In this document: positions 43,812-52,543 of the stretch, piece by piece | Layout of the letters: every line of letters starts with the position of its first letter | Position numbering within the stretch: position 1 is the stretch's first letter | Assembly (NCBI GenBank): GCA_963668595.1 | Contig: OY764876.1 | Span: forward strand, 558,001-622,000 | DNA from: GWE2-42-39 sp963668595 | GTDB lineage: Bacteria > Bacteroidota > Bacteroidia > Bacteroidales > Prolixibacteraceae | Direction of reading: 5' to 3' | DNA length: 64,000 nucleotides | Position numbers and translations under genes: made by a program | The notes under the pieces: model-generated | What the model was told of the DNA's origin: nothing | What the model saw: only the letters and a program-made list of their open reading frames with translations | Databases searched by the model: none

Positions 43812-44932
43812 TAGCGGAAAAATTCGATGATTTTGTTTGAAATATATTCCTGTTGCTCCTGAGTTAATTCAGTGTGCATGGGCAAAGATAGTACTTGTTG
43901 CGAACATTTTTCTGCATTCGGAAAGTCTCCTTGTTTGTAGCCCAGATATTGGTAGGCTTCCTGCATGTGCAGCGGAAGCGGATAGTATATCATGGCCGGA
44001 ATGCCCTGCTGTTTCAGAAAATCGCGTAATTCGTCGCGCTTTTGTTCTACTTTCAGTGTATATTGATGGAAGCTGTGCGTGCTGTACGAAACTCTTTTCG
44101 GAAGAGTGATTCCCGGAATATTTTGCAGTGCCTGATCGTAAAAATCAGCGGCTTGCTGGCGGGCTGAAACATACTGATCGAGGTATTTTAATTTTACATC
44201 CAGAATGGCGGCCTGTAACGCATCGAGCCTCGAATTCATTCCTATTTCGCGGTAATAATACTGTTTGCTCATGCCATGATTGGCAATTGAGCGAAGTCGT
44301 GCAGCCAATTGTTCGTTGTTGGTAAACATTGAACCGCCATCGCCAAAGGCTCCCAGATTTTTAGTCGGGAAAAACGAGTTGCAGGCCATGTCGCCAATTG
44401 TTCCAGCTTTTGTTCTTGTTCCATCGGCAAAAATATAGTCGGTGCCGAGGGCCTGGCACATATCTTCAATCACAAACAGCTTATTGTTTCGGGCAATTTG
44501 CATGATTTCTTCCATTGGCGCACATTGTCCGTAAAGGTGTACGGGAATAATTGCCTTGGTTTTGTCGCTTATTTTCTCTTCAATCGCTTTGGACGAAATA
44601 TTAAATGTATCCGCATCGATGTCGGCAAGTACTGGTTTTAATTTCAGTAAAGCCATTACCTCAAGCGTTGAAATAAATGTAAAAGGGGAGGTGATTACTT
44701 CGTCGCCTTCCTGCATATCGAGTGCCATCAGTGCAATTTGCAGGGCATCGGTGCCATTGGCACAGGCGATGGCTTCTTGCACTCCCAGGTATTGCCTCAA
44801 ATTTGCCTCAAATTCGGTGACTTTTCCACCTTTTACAAAAACCGATGAACTAATTACTTGTTGGATAGCGTCATCAATCTCTGTTTTTATTTTTTTATAC
44901 TGACCGAATAGGTCAACCATTTCTATTTTCAT
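43811..44932 (-). CDS. wbpE: WbpE/WlbC-like DegT-family aminotransferase
   Basis: A 373-residue PLP protein with CANGTDALQIAL (57-68), EDMCQALG, and the Schiff-base lysine K191 in FFPTKNLGAFGDGG; RLDALQAAILDVKL is the usual domain junction. It aminates the C3 ketone made by WbpB. First gene of the minus-strand cluster; its promoter should lie in the 237-bp region before tRNA-Lys. A WbpI-type 2-epimerase is not in the window, so the predicted end product is UDP-GlcNAc3NAcA, or ManNAc3NAcA if an epimerase is encoded elsewhere. Confidence 0.88.
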   Translation of the reverse strand: MKIEMVDLFGQYKKIKTEIDDAIQQVISSSVFVKGGKVTEFEANLRQYLGVQEAIACANGTDALQIALMALDMQEGDEVITSPFTFISTLEVMALLKLKPVLADIDADTFNISSKAIEEKISDKTKAIIPVHLYGQCAPMEEIMQIARNNKLFVIEDMCQALGTDYIFADGTRTKAGTIGDMACNSFFPTKNLGAFGDGGSMFTNNEQLAARLRSIANHGMSKQYYYREIGMNSRLDALQAAILDVKLKYLDQYVSARQQAADFYDQALQNIPGITLPKRVSYSTHSFHQYTLKVEQKRDELRDFLKQQGIPAMIYYPLPLHMQEAYQYLGYKQGDFPNAEKCSQQVLSLPMHTELTQEQQEYISNKIIEFFR

Positions 44933-45101
44933 TGTCTGGCGTCGATAAATTCAATCATTAAACGTGTGTTTGCAGTGCAAATATTGTTTGGCGAAAGTAT
45001 AAAATGTTCCACATAAAGCTTGAAAAGAAACGTTTGATATTTGAAAATGAAGCGTAAAAGAAAAGAATGAAATTTTTTTTGAAAAAAATATGCCTTCGCT
45101 C

Positions 45102-45131
45102 TTGGAGTTATAATTTAAAGCACTATTTTTG
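45102..45131 (+). promoter_or_regulatory. Promoter of tRNA-Lys (Bacteroidota type)
   Basis: TTG at 45102-45104 and TATTTTTG at 45124-45131 fit the -33 TTG / -7 TAnnTTTG consensus with a 19-bp spacer. The tRNA 5' end is 38 bp downstream. Confidence 0.7.
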
Positions 45132-45169
45132 CAACCGCTTTTGAAAAACAAAAGCATACATACAAGGAT

Positions 45170-45245
45170 GACTCAGTAGCTCAGTAGGTAGAGCACATCC
45201 CTTTTAAGGATGGGGTCCTGGGTTCGAGCCCCAGCTGAGTCACCA
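45170..45245 (+). tRNA. tRNA-Lys (anticodon TTT)
   Basis: A full cloverleaf: acceptor GACTCAG pairs with CTGAGTC, there is an AGCTCAGTAGGTAGAGC D-arm, anticodon stem CATCC/GGATG with loop CTTTTAA (anticodon TTT), the T-arm GGTTCGAGCC, and an encoded CCA (45243-45245). Confidence 0.97.
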
Positions 45246-45255
45246 AATTAAAAAT

Positions 45256-45290
45256 AAAAACCTTGCAAGTCGATGATTTGCGAGGTTTTT
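45256..45290. terminator. Rho-independent terminator after tRNA-Lys
   Basis: AAAAACCTTGCAA (45256-45268) pairs with TTGCGAGGTTTTT (45278-45290) with one G-T pair. The T-run serves the plus strand and the A-run the minus strand. Confidence 0.8.
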
Positions 45291-45440
45291 GCTTTATAGA
45301 TGTTGTCAAAAACAAAAAACGTTAGATAAGGGATCAATAAGCACATAGCCCTAATCCCGGCGGATGTAATTCAACTGGGAATAATCACTGGGCGTTGCAC
45401 GCAGCTCATGTTCCTATTTATTAACGGCAGTTTTTTTATT

Positions 45441-46373
45441 CTATTCATCAAATATGATTTCAAAAATCGATTCTAGTTCTAGCATTAAATATAAGTATGT
45501 AATTAATTTAATTGCATTTTCTTTTTTACCAAAGTCGTTGATGGAACCATGAAGTATCGCATGTCTGTTTATAATGTTAACTTCCTCTTGATCCTCCATG
45601 TAATATCCATAATAATGATATGAAAATCTAAGAAATGAACTTAATGCTGGGCCAATAATGCCAAATCTATTTCCCTTTATATTGTTGTAACCTGACATTC
45701 TCCCAGTTTCCCAATATGGTTCTTGTGTCAAAAATGCATGAGGCATGAGGTGATCTACATTTTCTTCCGAAAATCCTATATCCTCAAATTTTTTACAAAT
45801 TTTCGAAATGTTTATTCCTAAATCATTTGTCTTCAATACTTTTCTTGCGACATAATCAAGAATTGGAAATGTTGTACATATTGTTGATACCCATAATTTC
45901 TTTTTATATGCTTGAAAAATTTCATCGATAATACTTTGCTTGGAGGCAATAAGTTGATTTTTCTTTAATTGCGATTTTATATATCTAATATTTACATCAA
46001 AAGCTTCGCTTATACTTTCCCCCAACTCCCTTTTAAAGAAAATCTTGTTCATTACAGGTATCCACAAAAAGTCAAAATCTTTAATCTTGCTATGCTTACT
46101 TTTTCTAAAAGATTTTGAGTATCTCCTATGGTAGAGTTTGTTAAATATGCCAATTTTAATATCTAAGGGATTTACCCATAAAGGAAGCGGCCAGTTATTT
46201 GTATTATAATTACTAGTACATATTTCAACTCCAACCACAGTCCTTTGATTTGAATATTTTTCTAGTGCTTCTTTTAAAGTTAAAGGATGTTCATTTGTAT
46301 ATATTTCTGGTTTTGTTGGAATCTGATCTCTCAGGCGAGACATATTTTGTTTAAGTTTTTCTTTTGTAATCAT
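45441..46373 (-). CDS. Hypothetical protein with C-terminal HEPN-like R-x4-H motif
   Basis: A 310-residue protein of no family I can name with certainty. The C-terminal helical region contains IINRHAILHGS with R270-x4-H275, the signature of HEPN RNase folds, followed by a long amphipathic helix (IKLITYLYLMLELESIFE). The middle is basic and helical (RRYSKSFRKSKHSK; SKICKKFEDIG). Similar single-gene proteins occur in abortive-infection or defence settings, but many are uncharacterised. It stands alone, low in GC, between tRNA-Lys and a gap with decayed sequence, consistent with acquired DNA. RNase activity is inference. Confidence 0.6.
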   Translation of the reverse strand: MITKEKLKQNMSRLRDQIPTKPEIYTNEHPLTLKEALEKYSNQRTVVGVEICTSNYNTNNWPLPLWVNPLDIKIGIFNKLYHRRYSKSFRKSKHSKIKDFDFLWIPVMNKIFFKRELGESISEAFDVNIRYIKSQLKKNQLIASKQSIIDEIFQAYKKKLWVSTICTTFPILDYVARKVLKTNDLGINISKICKKFEDIGFSEENVDHLMPHAFLTQEPYWETGRMSGYNNIKGNRFGIIGPALSSFLRFSYHYYGYYMEDQEEVNIINRHAILHGSINDFGKKENAIKLITYLYLMLELESIFEIIFDE

Positions 46374-47257
46374 TATTATTCAAATAATTTACTGTCTCCG
46401 AAAAGATATTTATTGTTTTAAAATTGCCATAACGTAGCCGTATATGTATTGCATTTATTTCTCTTTTAAACTGCAGGTAAGTCGTCCTTCCATTTATATG
46501 TTTTTCATCTAAAACAAAAAGACCGAATTTCTCACCACAAGGTAAGTATCTCAGTCTTCAGTTCAAATAGAAAACAAGGTGTTGTGAAATTTATTTTGTA
46601 TTCCCTTCCGTATTGTAAATTTCTTCGTTTGCCGCATCCAAATTACCAAAAACCTCATTACCAGTGATGGGCTTAAAAGCTGCCAATTTACAATAGCCTG
46701 GATTAATCTATAAATCGGGTCAGTTGATTGTTTCTGAAAATAAAAAGCTAATCAAATAAATATACCATGCAGCGAGTAAGCACTGATGACTGCTGCATTT
46801 TAGGTTTAACATGTAAAGTACTTTTCCAAAATCGAGAATCAGGGCCTGCTCATTGAAAAATAGCAAGCTTACCGAAAACTGTCATAACTTTCAGCCCATT
46901 TCGTTAGGGGCTGATGGCATGGGTGCAACCGTGTTTCAGCAGGATGCATCCGGTAAGGAGTTCAAAACGTCCAATACCGGGGTTGTATCAGCCGTGATGA
47001 ATGAGATCAAGTCCTCTTTGGATGAAAAGATCGAAGAAATTGAAGAACTGATTAAGTTCTGAAAAAGAGAGGAGAAATGCCTCTTTTTGGGTAGTTGATA
47101 CAACGTGTAGTTTGTATAAAGAGAAAATGCTGGAATTTATTTTAGTATGTAGTCGTCTCTACAAAAAATAAAACAGTCATATTTCAAACTAATTTGAAAT
47201 AAAGGAATTTATCCAAGTTTAGCGATTAACTTCAACAAAATTTTAATCCAATTAAAA
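46374..47257. other. Intergenic region with possible gene remnants
   Basis: Low-GC and unlike the mosaic islands. On the minus strand at about 46590-46706 there is a 38-codon open stretch without a start codon (reading ...AAFKPITGNEVFGNLD...) that looks protein-like and may be the tail of a lost gene. One small plus-strand ORF is listed separately. 47063-47257 holds nothing I can identify except the probable GH130 promoter. Confidence 0.4.
46853..47062 (+). CDS. Small hypothetical protein (TTG start, possible remnant)
   Basis: A 69-residue frame beginning at TTG, since no ATG is available; the frame is open back to 46817. The product has a polar N-terminal part (NFQPISLGADGMGATVFQQD) and a charged, coiled-coil-like end (IKSSLDEKIEEIEELIKF). 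I do not recognise it. It could be a real small gene or the 3' remnant of a larger one. Confidence 0.35.
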   Translation: MKNSKLTENCHNFQPISLGADGMGATVFQQDASGKEFKTSNTGVVSAVMNEIKSSLDEKIEEIEELIKF

Positions 47258-48733
47258 ATGGAAATCACACTGACAAGGAAGAACCTCGAATTTTGCCCGG
47301 ATTCTACAAGGATAATTGCACGTTTTTTATATACCACAGATGAAAGGGCGCTTAATACCATCCGTCAGGTGCTCAAGATGTCAGAAAAATCAGTGAATGA
47401 AGCATTAAATGCAATATTAAGAGATTACTCTCTTCGACATCGGAATATCTCGAAAATTTTCGAAAGCAACTTCAATAAGATTGCTCATTTGATAAAGCAG
47501 CTTGATGCGAAGCCGGATTCGCTTGAAATGGCAAAGAAAATACTTATTGGTTCGTATTTTACAATGGAATATTCGATTGAATCAGCAGCGTTCTTTAATC
47601 CATCAGTTGTAGAACACCCCGATCAATCGGAAATCAGTCAGGGTGAAAAAAGGGTAATATTCAGTTTTAGAGCAACTGGTGAAGGACATATCTCTTCAAT
47701 TGTTTTCAGGACTGGAGTACTTGATAAGAATAACAATTTGACAATTGAACCGGTTGGAAAAATGTTGGAAGAGGCCGAACATATCCGACGTCATGTTTAT
47801 AGCAAAGAATCATTCGCCCGACATTTGGTTGAAATGAAAGATTTTCACCGGCTTATTCCTTCCGGACTAATATTGGATAAGTTGAATGATCAATTTACCT
47901 ATAGCGAATTAAAAAACTGCATTGAAGAAGCAAAAAAGTCAGTTCATCTTGCTTCAGATAAAAAATTCTTGTTTGACCAGATGATATGGGTGGCCTCGTC
48001 TCATTACGAACTTGATTTTTCATTAGATACAAACATTTCGGAGAGAGTTATTTTTCCTGTATCATCAAACGAGAAGAATGGTATTGAAGATGCACGTTTT
48101 GTGAAATTTACAGATGAAAATGGTCAGGTAAATTATTATGCCACTTATACTGCTTACGACGGAATTAATATCTTGCCAAAGATGATTGAGACCAAGGATT
48201 TTTATCATTTTCGGGTGTTTCCTCTTCATGGAGAAGTAGCACAAAATAAAGGAATGGCATTATTCCCCCGGAAGGTTAATGGGAAATATGTTATGCTTTG
48301 CCGTTTGGATGGATTTAATAATTACATTTCGTTTTCAGATAATATCACTATATGGAATGAAGCTCAATTGCTGCAACAACCAAAATTTTCATGGGAACTA
48401 ATTCAGATAGGGAATTGCGGATCGCCAATTGAAACACCCGATGGATGGTTAGTAATAACACATGGTGTTGGTCCGATGCGCGAGTATGTTCTAGGGGCAT
48501 CGCTTTTTGACCTTCAAAATCCGGAAAAAGAAATTGGAAGACTTAAAAGCCCCCTCTTGATTCCGAACTCAAAAGAAAGAGAAGGATATGTTCCAAATGT
48601 TGTATATTCTTGTGGGTCAATTATTAATAATGATGATCTAGTTATTCCATACGCAATGTCTGATTACGCATCAACGTATGCAACGGTTAATTTGAGTGAA
48701 CTTTTGAACGAGTTGAAGAAATCAAATCAATGA
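47258..48733 (+). CDS. GH130-family protein with helical N-terminal extension
   Basis: A 491-residue protein. Residues about 1-115 are mostly helical and not part of the usual fold. The five-bladed beta-propeller follows, with FSFRATGEGHISSIVFRTG, GIEDARFVKF (276-284), MALFPRKVNGKYVMLCR and IGNCGSPIETPDGWLVITHGVG, all GH130 landmarks. Known GH130 enzymes are beta-mannoside phosphorylases or hydrolases; the longer subgroup is poorly studied. The nearby convergent GT4 fusion gene suggests a joint role in a mannose-based storage or surface glycan. No signal peptide, so it acts in the cytoplasm. Confidence 0.85.
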   Translation: MEITLTRKNLEFCPDSTRIIARFLYTTDERALNTIRQVLKMSEKSVNEALNAILRDYSLRHRNISKIFESNFNKIAHLIKQLDAKPDSLEMAKKILIGSYFTMEYSIESAAFFNPSVVEHPDQSEISQGEKRVIFSFRATGEGHISSIVFRTGVLDKNNNLTIEPVGKMLEEAEHIRRHVYSKESFARHLVEMKDFHRLIPSGLILDKLNDQFTYSELKNCIEEAKKSVHLASDKKFLFDQMIWVASSHYELDFSLDTNISERVIFPVSSNEKNGIEDARFVKFTDENGQVNYYATYTAYDGINILPKMIETKDFYHFRVFPLHGEVAQNKGMALFPRKVNGKYVMLCRLDGFNNYISFSDNITIWNEAQLLQQPKFSWELIQIGNCGSPIETPDGWLVITHGVGPMREYVLGASLFDLQNPEKEIGRLKSPLLIPNSKEREGYVPNVVYSCGSIINNDDLVIPYAMSDYASTYATVNLSELLNELKKSNQ

Positions 48734-48803
48734 TTTTATGCCGGATATTATTCCCTTTTTTGTTAATGTGTGAATTATGTAAGTCTTGTGATGAATTGTG
48801 TAA

Positions 48804-48853
48804 AAAGTAAATAGCTATTAGTTGTACTTTTACAACTAATAGCTATTTACTTT
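48804..48853. terminator. Long perfect hairpin downstream of the GH130 gene
   Basis: A perfect 23-bp inverted repeat (AAAGTAAATAGCTATTAGTTG at 48804-48824, plus TA) with a CTTT loop. It is AT-rich and flanked by A on the left and T on the right. It is probably a terminator 70 bp after the GH130 stop, though it is longer than usual for one. Confidence 0.55.
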
Positions 48854-48882
48854 AATAATAGGCGAATAGATAAATAAAAAAG

Positions 48883-49041
48883 ATGAAAAATTCAACCTAT
48901 ATAATTGCAGGATTGCTTATGTTGCTATGGGGACTGTTAACGTTTGGCCTTCACTCATCATGGTATTTTGATCTGCTTTTGGTATTTGCTATGGTTATTA
49001 TTCTGCTAAAACTATTTTACGGCAGCAAGATTTCCAATTAG
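48883..49041 (+). CDS. Small two-helix membrane protein (DUF5670/Lmo0937-like)
   Basis: A 52-residue protein (MKNSTYIIAGLLMLLWGLLT...HSSWYFDLLLVFAMVIILLKL). Two hydrophobic helices are separated by a short polar loop with His, followed by a short basic tail. This is the layout of the lmo0937/DUF5670 family, small membrane proteins of unknown function that often appear among stress genes. It starts 30 bp after the long hairpin. Confidence 0.65.
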   Translation: MKNSTYIIAGLLMLLWGLLTFGLHSSWYFDLLLVFAMVIILLKLFYGSKISN

Positions 49042-49116
49042 AGGCACATAAAGAAAGAGAGTAACCAAACCCATCTTTCTCATAATTTGCTATTTTATTA
49101 AGCTAATAAATTATTT

Positions 49117-49302
49117 ATGGACGAAGAATTTGATTTGAATGAATGGGATGGAATTGCAATAAAACTTAAAGAAGCGTATCCTCAATTAACTAGTGCTGAT
49201 TTAGTTTGGAGATACGGTACAAAGAAGGATTTTTATATGATAATTGCTTCAAAATTAGGAATGAGTGTCAAAAAATTTAAAAGTATGATTTCTCTTTTAT
49301 AA
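49117..49302 (+). CDS. Small CsbD-like stress protein
   Basis: A 61-residue acidic-then-basic helical protein (NEWDGIAIKLKEAYPQLTSADLVWRYGTKKD...). The W...LK..YPQLTSADL...G pattern resembles CsbD-type general stress proteins, but it is shorter and divergent. It is followed by a bidirectional terminator. Confidence 0.55.
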   Translation: MDEEFDLNEWDGIAIKLKEAYPQLTSADLVWRYGTKKDFYMIIASKLGMSVKKFKSMISLL

Positions 49303-49381
49303 ATTATATTAAAAAGCAGAAGTACATTTTGTTGTTTTTATAAACCTCCAATTACTTTTTTAGTAACATTTGTTAATAATA

Positions 49382-49414
49382 AAAACACGCAGAAAAAGAA
49401 ATTCTGCGTGTTTT
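49382..49414. terminator. Bidirectional rho-independent terminator
   Basis: AAAACACGCAGAA (49382-49394) pairs with TTCTGCGTGTTTT (49402-49414) around a 7-nt loop. It serves the plus-strand small gene and the convergent GT4 gene. Confidence 0.9.
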
Positions 49415-49419
49415 GCTTT

Positions 49420-51654
49420 TTATTCTGAACTATGGAATTCGCCGTAGGCCTGTAGTACAGTTAAATGCGAGATTAAATAGGCAAGTGAACTTTCTGCACC
49501 CTGATTGCGGTTTACTCCGTAACTTTCAAATCCGTCACAACAACCTTGGGTTTCGAAATCGTAGAGGCTCATACGCAAATCATTTTCTCCCAAAAACCAT
49601 AAAAAAGAAGTATATAGTTTATTGAGAAATTCTTTATCTCTTGATAGATGAAAAGCCTGGTGATACATGAGAACCATCGCCATCGCGTCAATAGGTTGCT
49701 GGGCAAAAACAGATCGTTCTCCTTCTTTTTTATACCATTTTTCGTTCCCGATTACTGACAAATACTTGTCTTTCAAAGTATGGTTGGTTAAGAAGTGCAT
49801 TGATTCAAAAGCAACTTTTGTTATTTGATCATCGTTCAAAATTTCAGCAGAGTGTAAAAGGGCCAACGGTAAAATGCCGTTGTCATATGCAAGTAATTCT
49901 TCAAACCACTTCCATTCAGATGTTTCATTTTGCTTATAATGACTAATTAACGAAAGAGCCATATTCCGTAGCCGTTCAGTCATCGAATCGTCAGACGGGT
50001 TACTCTTCAAATAGTAACTGATTCCAATCATTGTATTGGCTATTCCTCGTATTGATTTCAGTTTTTCGAAATTAGGCGACGCATTGAAAAATATTGATTT
50101 CCCGGTTTGGTAATAGGCATCATTGGGAGCATTTCCCAATAGATATCCCAGAGCCCATATTGTGCGGCCAAACGAATCTTCGGACCCAACTTCATCAAGA
50201 AAATTCCGGCTAAAACTCAGAAAATTACGGAAGGTACCATTCGCATTTTGCATATAATGGATATAACTTAAAAAAATGGCCGACAATTCGAGCGCTTTCG
50301 TGTCTTTCATCTGTCGATAGGCCATAAGTACCATCAGTAAAGCTCTGGCATTATCATCAAGGCAATATCCTTCTTTCAGGTTTGGTATTCCAAATTTAGC
50401 ATGTTGAATAATACCGGTATCATCGGTCATCCGGTTTATATGAACCAGTGAAAAGGGAGGTAATACAAGCAGATCAAATACAAATTCGGTTTTTTCTGTT
50501 CTACTGTGCCCATTCTCCAAAATCATTGATGCAAGATCCACATATTTTTCACCGGTTTTAGGCCAGCTAATTTTTTTGCCGTATGCTGCTGCGTTTGTTT
50601 TTAATTTTTCCAAATCCTCCGGATGATCAAGTAGTTCATTCAATGTCAAGGCGAGATTATCTGAGTCGTTAAAGTTGAAAAGTTGTCCTCTTTCTTCTGC
50701 CAATAATTCTTCGGCATGCCAATACGGAGTTGACAAAACGGCTGCTCCTACGCCCACTGCATACGACAGCGTGCCGGAAGTAATTTGAGCTTCATTAAGA
50801 TACGGAGTGATGTATATGTCGCAGGCGTACAGGTATTTAAATAGCTCTTGCTCGTCAATGAACTCATTCAGGAATATTACATGATTTCCCAGTTGAAGAC
50901 TTATAGCCAGACGCATTAAGTAAATTCGGTATTCTTCGCCGGAATGACGCAGTACATTGGGATGTGTTTTTCCCAGAATAATATAAACAACGTTGGGATG
51001 TTTCTCAATCACAGAAGGCAACGCCCTGATTACAGTTTCGATACCTTTACTGCGGCCTATAAATCCAAACGTAAGGATAACTTTTTTATGCTCGAGTTTA
51101 AATTCACGTTTTGATTTTTGGGAATCGAAATGAATATCCGGAACGCCATGTTCTATTCGTACAATTTTTTCTTTCGGAATATTATATATATCAGTTAGCA
51201 ACTCAATGGCTTTATTGCTCATAACCACAATTTTAGTCGCCATCTTACAGATTTCCGTTAAAATTGCCCTTTCGTTATACGAAGGAGTTTTCAGTATTGT
51301 ATGAAGAGTTACGATGAGCGGCATTTCAAGCCGATGTAGGAGTGGAAGTATATAAACTCCGCTCTGTCCTCCGAATATACCAAATTCGTGTTGTAACACA
51401 CAAATATCGGCACCACTGAAGTTGATGTATTTTACTGCTTTTAAGTAATCTTCCTGATGATCCTGGCGGATGGTTAGTTTAACTTCTTCCGGATATTTAT
51501 AGACCAGATCGTTATCGCTTAGGGCAACAACAAAACCATTATTCTCGTTCTCTTGGTTATGGTTCTCTGTTAACATCGATTTGAACAAATTATTTGTGAA
51601 CGTTCCGATGCCGCATTCGCGAGGTACATATGTTGAAATATAGGCTATTTTCAT
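49420..51654 (-). CDS. GT4 glycosyltransferase fused to C-terminal alpha-helical (alpha/alpha-toroid-like) domain
   Basis: A 744-residue protein from the ATG at 51654 (MKIAYISTYVPRECGIGTFT; an ATG three codons earlier also exists). The N-terminal GT-B part (1 to about 380) has VLQHEFGIFGG, GFIGRSKGIETVIRAL and a GT4 donor-site loop (SGTLSYAVGVGAAVLSTPYWHAEELL). The rest (about 395-740) is a chain of helical hairpins with DDNARALLMVLMAYRQ, NFLDEVGSEDSFGRTIWALG and AYDNGILPLALLHSAE, resembling an (alpha/alpha)6 glycosidase-like fold. Such fusions are found with GH130 genes, as here. The product is unknown, perhaps an oligo-mannoside. Activity of the C-terminal domain is unproven. Confidence 0.85.
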   Translation of the reverse strand: MKIAYISTYVPRECGIGTFTNNLFKSMLTENHNQENENNGFVVALSDNDLVYKYPEEVKLTIRQDHQEDYLKAVKYINFSGADICVLQHEFGIFGGQSGVYILPLLHRLEMPLIVTLHTILKTPSYNERAILTEICKMATKIVVMSNKAIELLTDIYNIPKEKIVRIEHGVPDIHFDSQKSKREFKLEHKKVILTFGFIGRSKGIETVIRALPSVIEKHPNVVYIILGKTHPNVLRHSGEEYRIYLMRLAISLQLGNHVIFLNEFIDEQELFKYLYACDIYITPYLNEAQITSGTLSYAVGVGAAVLSTPYWHAEELLAEERGQLFNFNDSDNLALTLNELLDHPEDLEKLKTNAAAYGKKISWPKTGEKYVDLASMILENGHSRTEKTEFVFDLLVLPPFSLVHINRMTDDTGIIQHAKFGIPNLKEGYCLDDNARALLMVLMAYRQMKDTKALELSAIFLSYIHYMQNANGTFRNFLSFSRNFLDEVGSEDSFGRTIWALGYLLGNAPNDAYYQTGKSIFFNASPNFEKLKSIRGIANTMIGISYYLKSNPSDDSMTERLRNMALSLISHYKQNETSEWKWFEELLAYDNGILPLALLHSAEILNDDQITKVAFESMHFLTNHTLKDKYLSVIGNEKWYKKEGERSVFAQQPIDAMAMVLMYHQAFHLSRDKEFLNKLYTSFLWFLGENDLRMSLYDFETQGCCDGFESYGVNRNQGAESSLAYLISHLTVLQAYGEFHSSE

Positions 51655-51722
51655 TTTTTGCAATATTGTATTGAGGTCTGATGAAATATTCCGGTGAAAT
51701 ATTTCGATGAAGTTTTATTAAC

Positions 51723-51890
51723 TTATTTAAATGGAAGAATCTCTCGTTCAAAAAAAACTAACTCCTTTAACGTTGGGTCTTTTTGAATTTTGCAGTAATA
51801 TATTTTATCAACATAACGTCGGATAAGCAACTTCTGATCAGGCTTCACTTTTGCGTACACAATCTCACCCTCTTTGTACTTATTCTCCAT
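51723..51890 (-). CDS. Small conserved hypothetical protein (about 55 residues)
   Basis: A 55-residue protein beginning MENKYKEGEIVYAKVKPDQ and ending FFEREILPFK, with a central RRYVDKIYYCKI. The short beta-rich pattern GEIVYAK...L.IRRYVD.IYYC is one I associate with a small Bacteroidota family of unknown function found near stress genes. Codon structure and position before another small minus-strand gene support it. A plus-strand frame over the same bases is its antisense. Confidence 0.7.
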   Translation of the reverse strand: MENKYKEGEIVYAKVKPDQKLLIRRYVDKIYYCKIQKDPTLKELVFFEREILPFK

Positions 51891-51959
51891 TGCATTTTTT
51901 GTATTGTACTTGATTTTTATAGTTCGTCTGACTTACCCGATTCGTATGTGGAAATAGAA

Positions 51960-52082
51960 TCATAATTTACTCACATCATTCTTCTTTATTCGTTTTGCTT
52001 CTTTTTCAGCTCTTTTTTCTTTCAGCGTTTTTACCGGGGCTTTTTTGCTGTTCTTTTTTGTTCCCTCTTTTTCTTTTACCAT
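51960..52082 (-). CDS. Small, very basic hypothetical protein (40 residues)
   Basis: The 40-residue product (MVKEKEGTKKNSKKAPVKTL...) is about 40 percent Lys/Arg with no hydrophobic core. The KKNSKKAP part is a recurrent word in small Bacteroidota proteins of unknown role. It lies between the cupin gene and the 55-residue gene on the same strand. Low-complexity composition makes the call less certain. Confidence 0.55.
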   Translation of the reverse strand: MVKEKEGTKKNSKKAPVKTLKEKRAEKEAKRIKKNDVSKL

Positions 52083-52103
52083 AAATTGATGAATATTTAA
52101 TTA

Positions 52104-52460
52104 TTAGATTGTTATATTTCCTTCGTATCCGCTTTTTATAATTATTGAAATCAGTTTCAACCTCTTTCTGGCTTTTATATAGCGAAACGAATGAGCTGGG
52201 ATTATAACTACTTCTCCAGTAGTTATAACGTTTGAATGCTTATCAATAACAATTTCAGCTTCGCCATCAATAATTTGGATGAACGTATCAAACGGGATCG
52301 TTTTTTCAGCTAGAATTTCCTGAGTGTCGGCAGCAATTATTTTTATGTTTCCTGTTATTTCCTGAACAATTATTTTGCTTACTACAGTGTTGGGTACATA
52401 TTCCAGAATCTCATTCAAGAGATGAGGTTTCGATTTCTCAATTTTTGAATTCAGCATCAA
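52104..52460 (-). CDS. Single-domain cupin protein
   Basis: A 118-residue protein (the second ATG is one codon in). It has the two cupin motifs in reduced form: QIIDGEAEIVID followed by GEVVIIPAHSFRYIKA. Metal-binding His residues are mostly missing (one in PAHSF), so it is probably a ligand-binding or structural cupin rather than an enzyme. It lies between the AraC-type regulator and the small basic gene on the same strand. Confidence 0.75.
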   Translation of the reverse strand: MMLNSKIEKSKPHLLNEILEYVPNTVVSKIIVQEITGNIKIIAADTQEILAEKTIPFDTFIQIIDGEAEIVIDKHSNVITTGEVVIIPAHSFRYIKARKRLKLISIIIKSGYEGNITI

Positions 52461-52543
52461 CTTGTGTTATTGCGTAGTTTCAATAAAGATACCCGATAAG
52501 TAGCGCCGATTTGTTATACAAATGATTCTTAAAGTTACATGAT

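Noticed and set aside
46590..46706. Minus-strand 38-codon protein-like stretch as a gene
   Set aside because: No start codon and a stop directly upstream; kept only as a possible remnant.
45170..47257. tRNA-Lys as attachment site of an integrated element
   Set aside because: No second copy of the tRNA 3' end and no integrase were found downstream in the window.
51783..51965. 60-residue plus-strand frame
   Set aside because: Antisense to the better supported 55-residue minus-strand gene.
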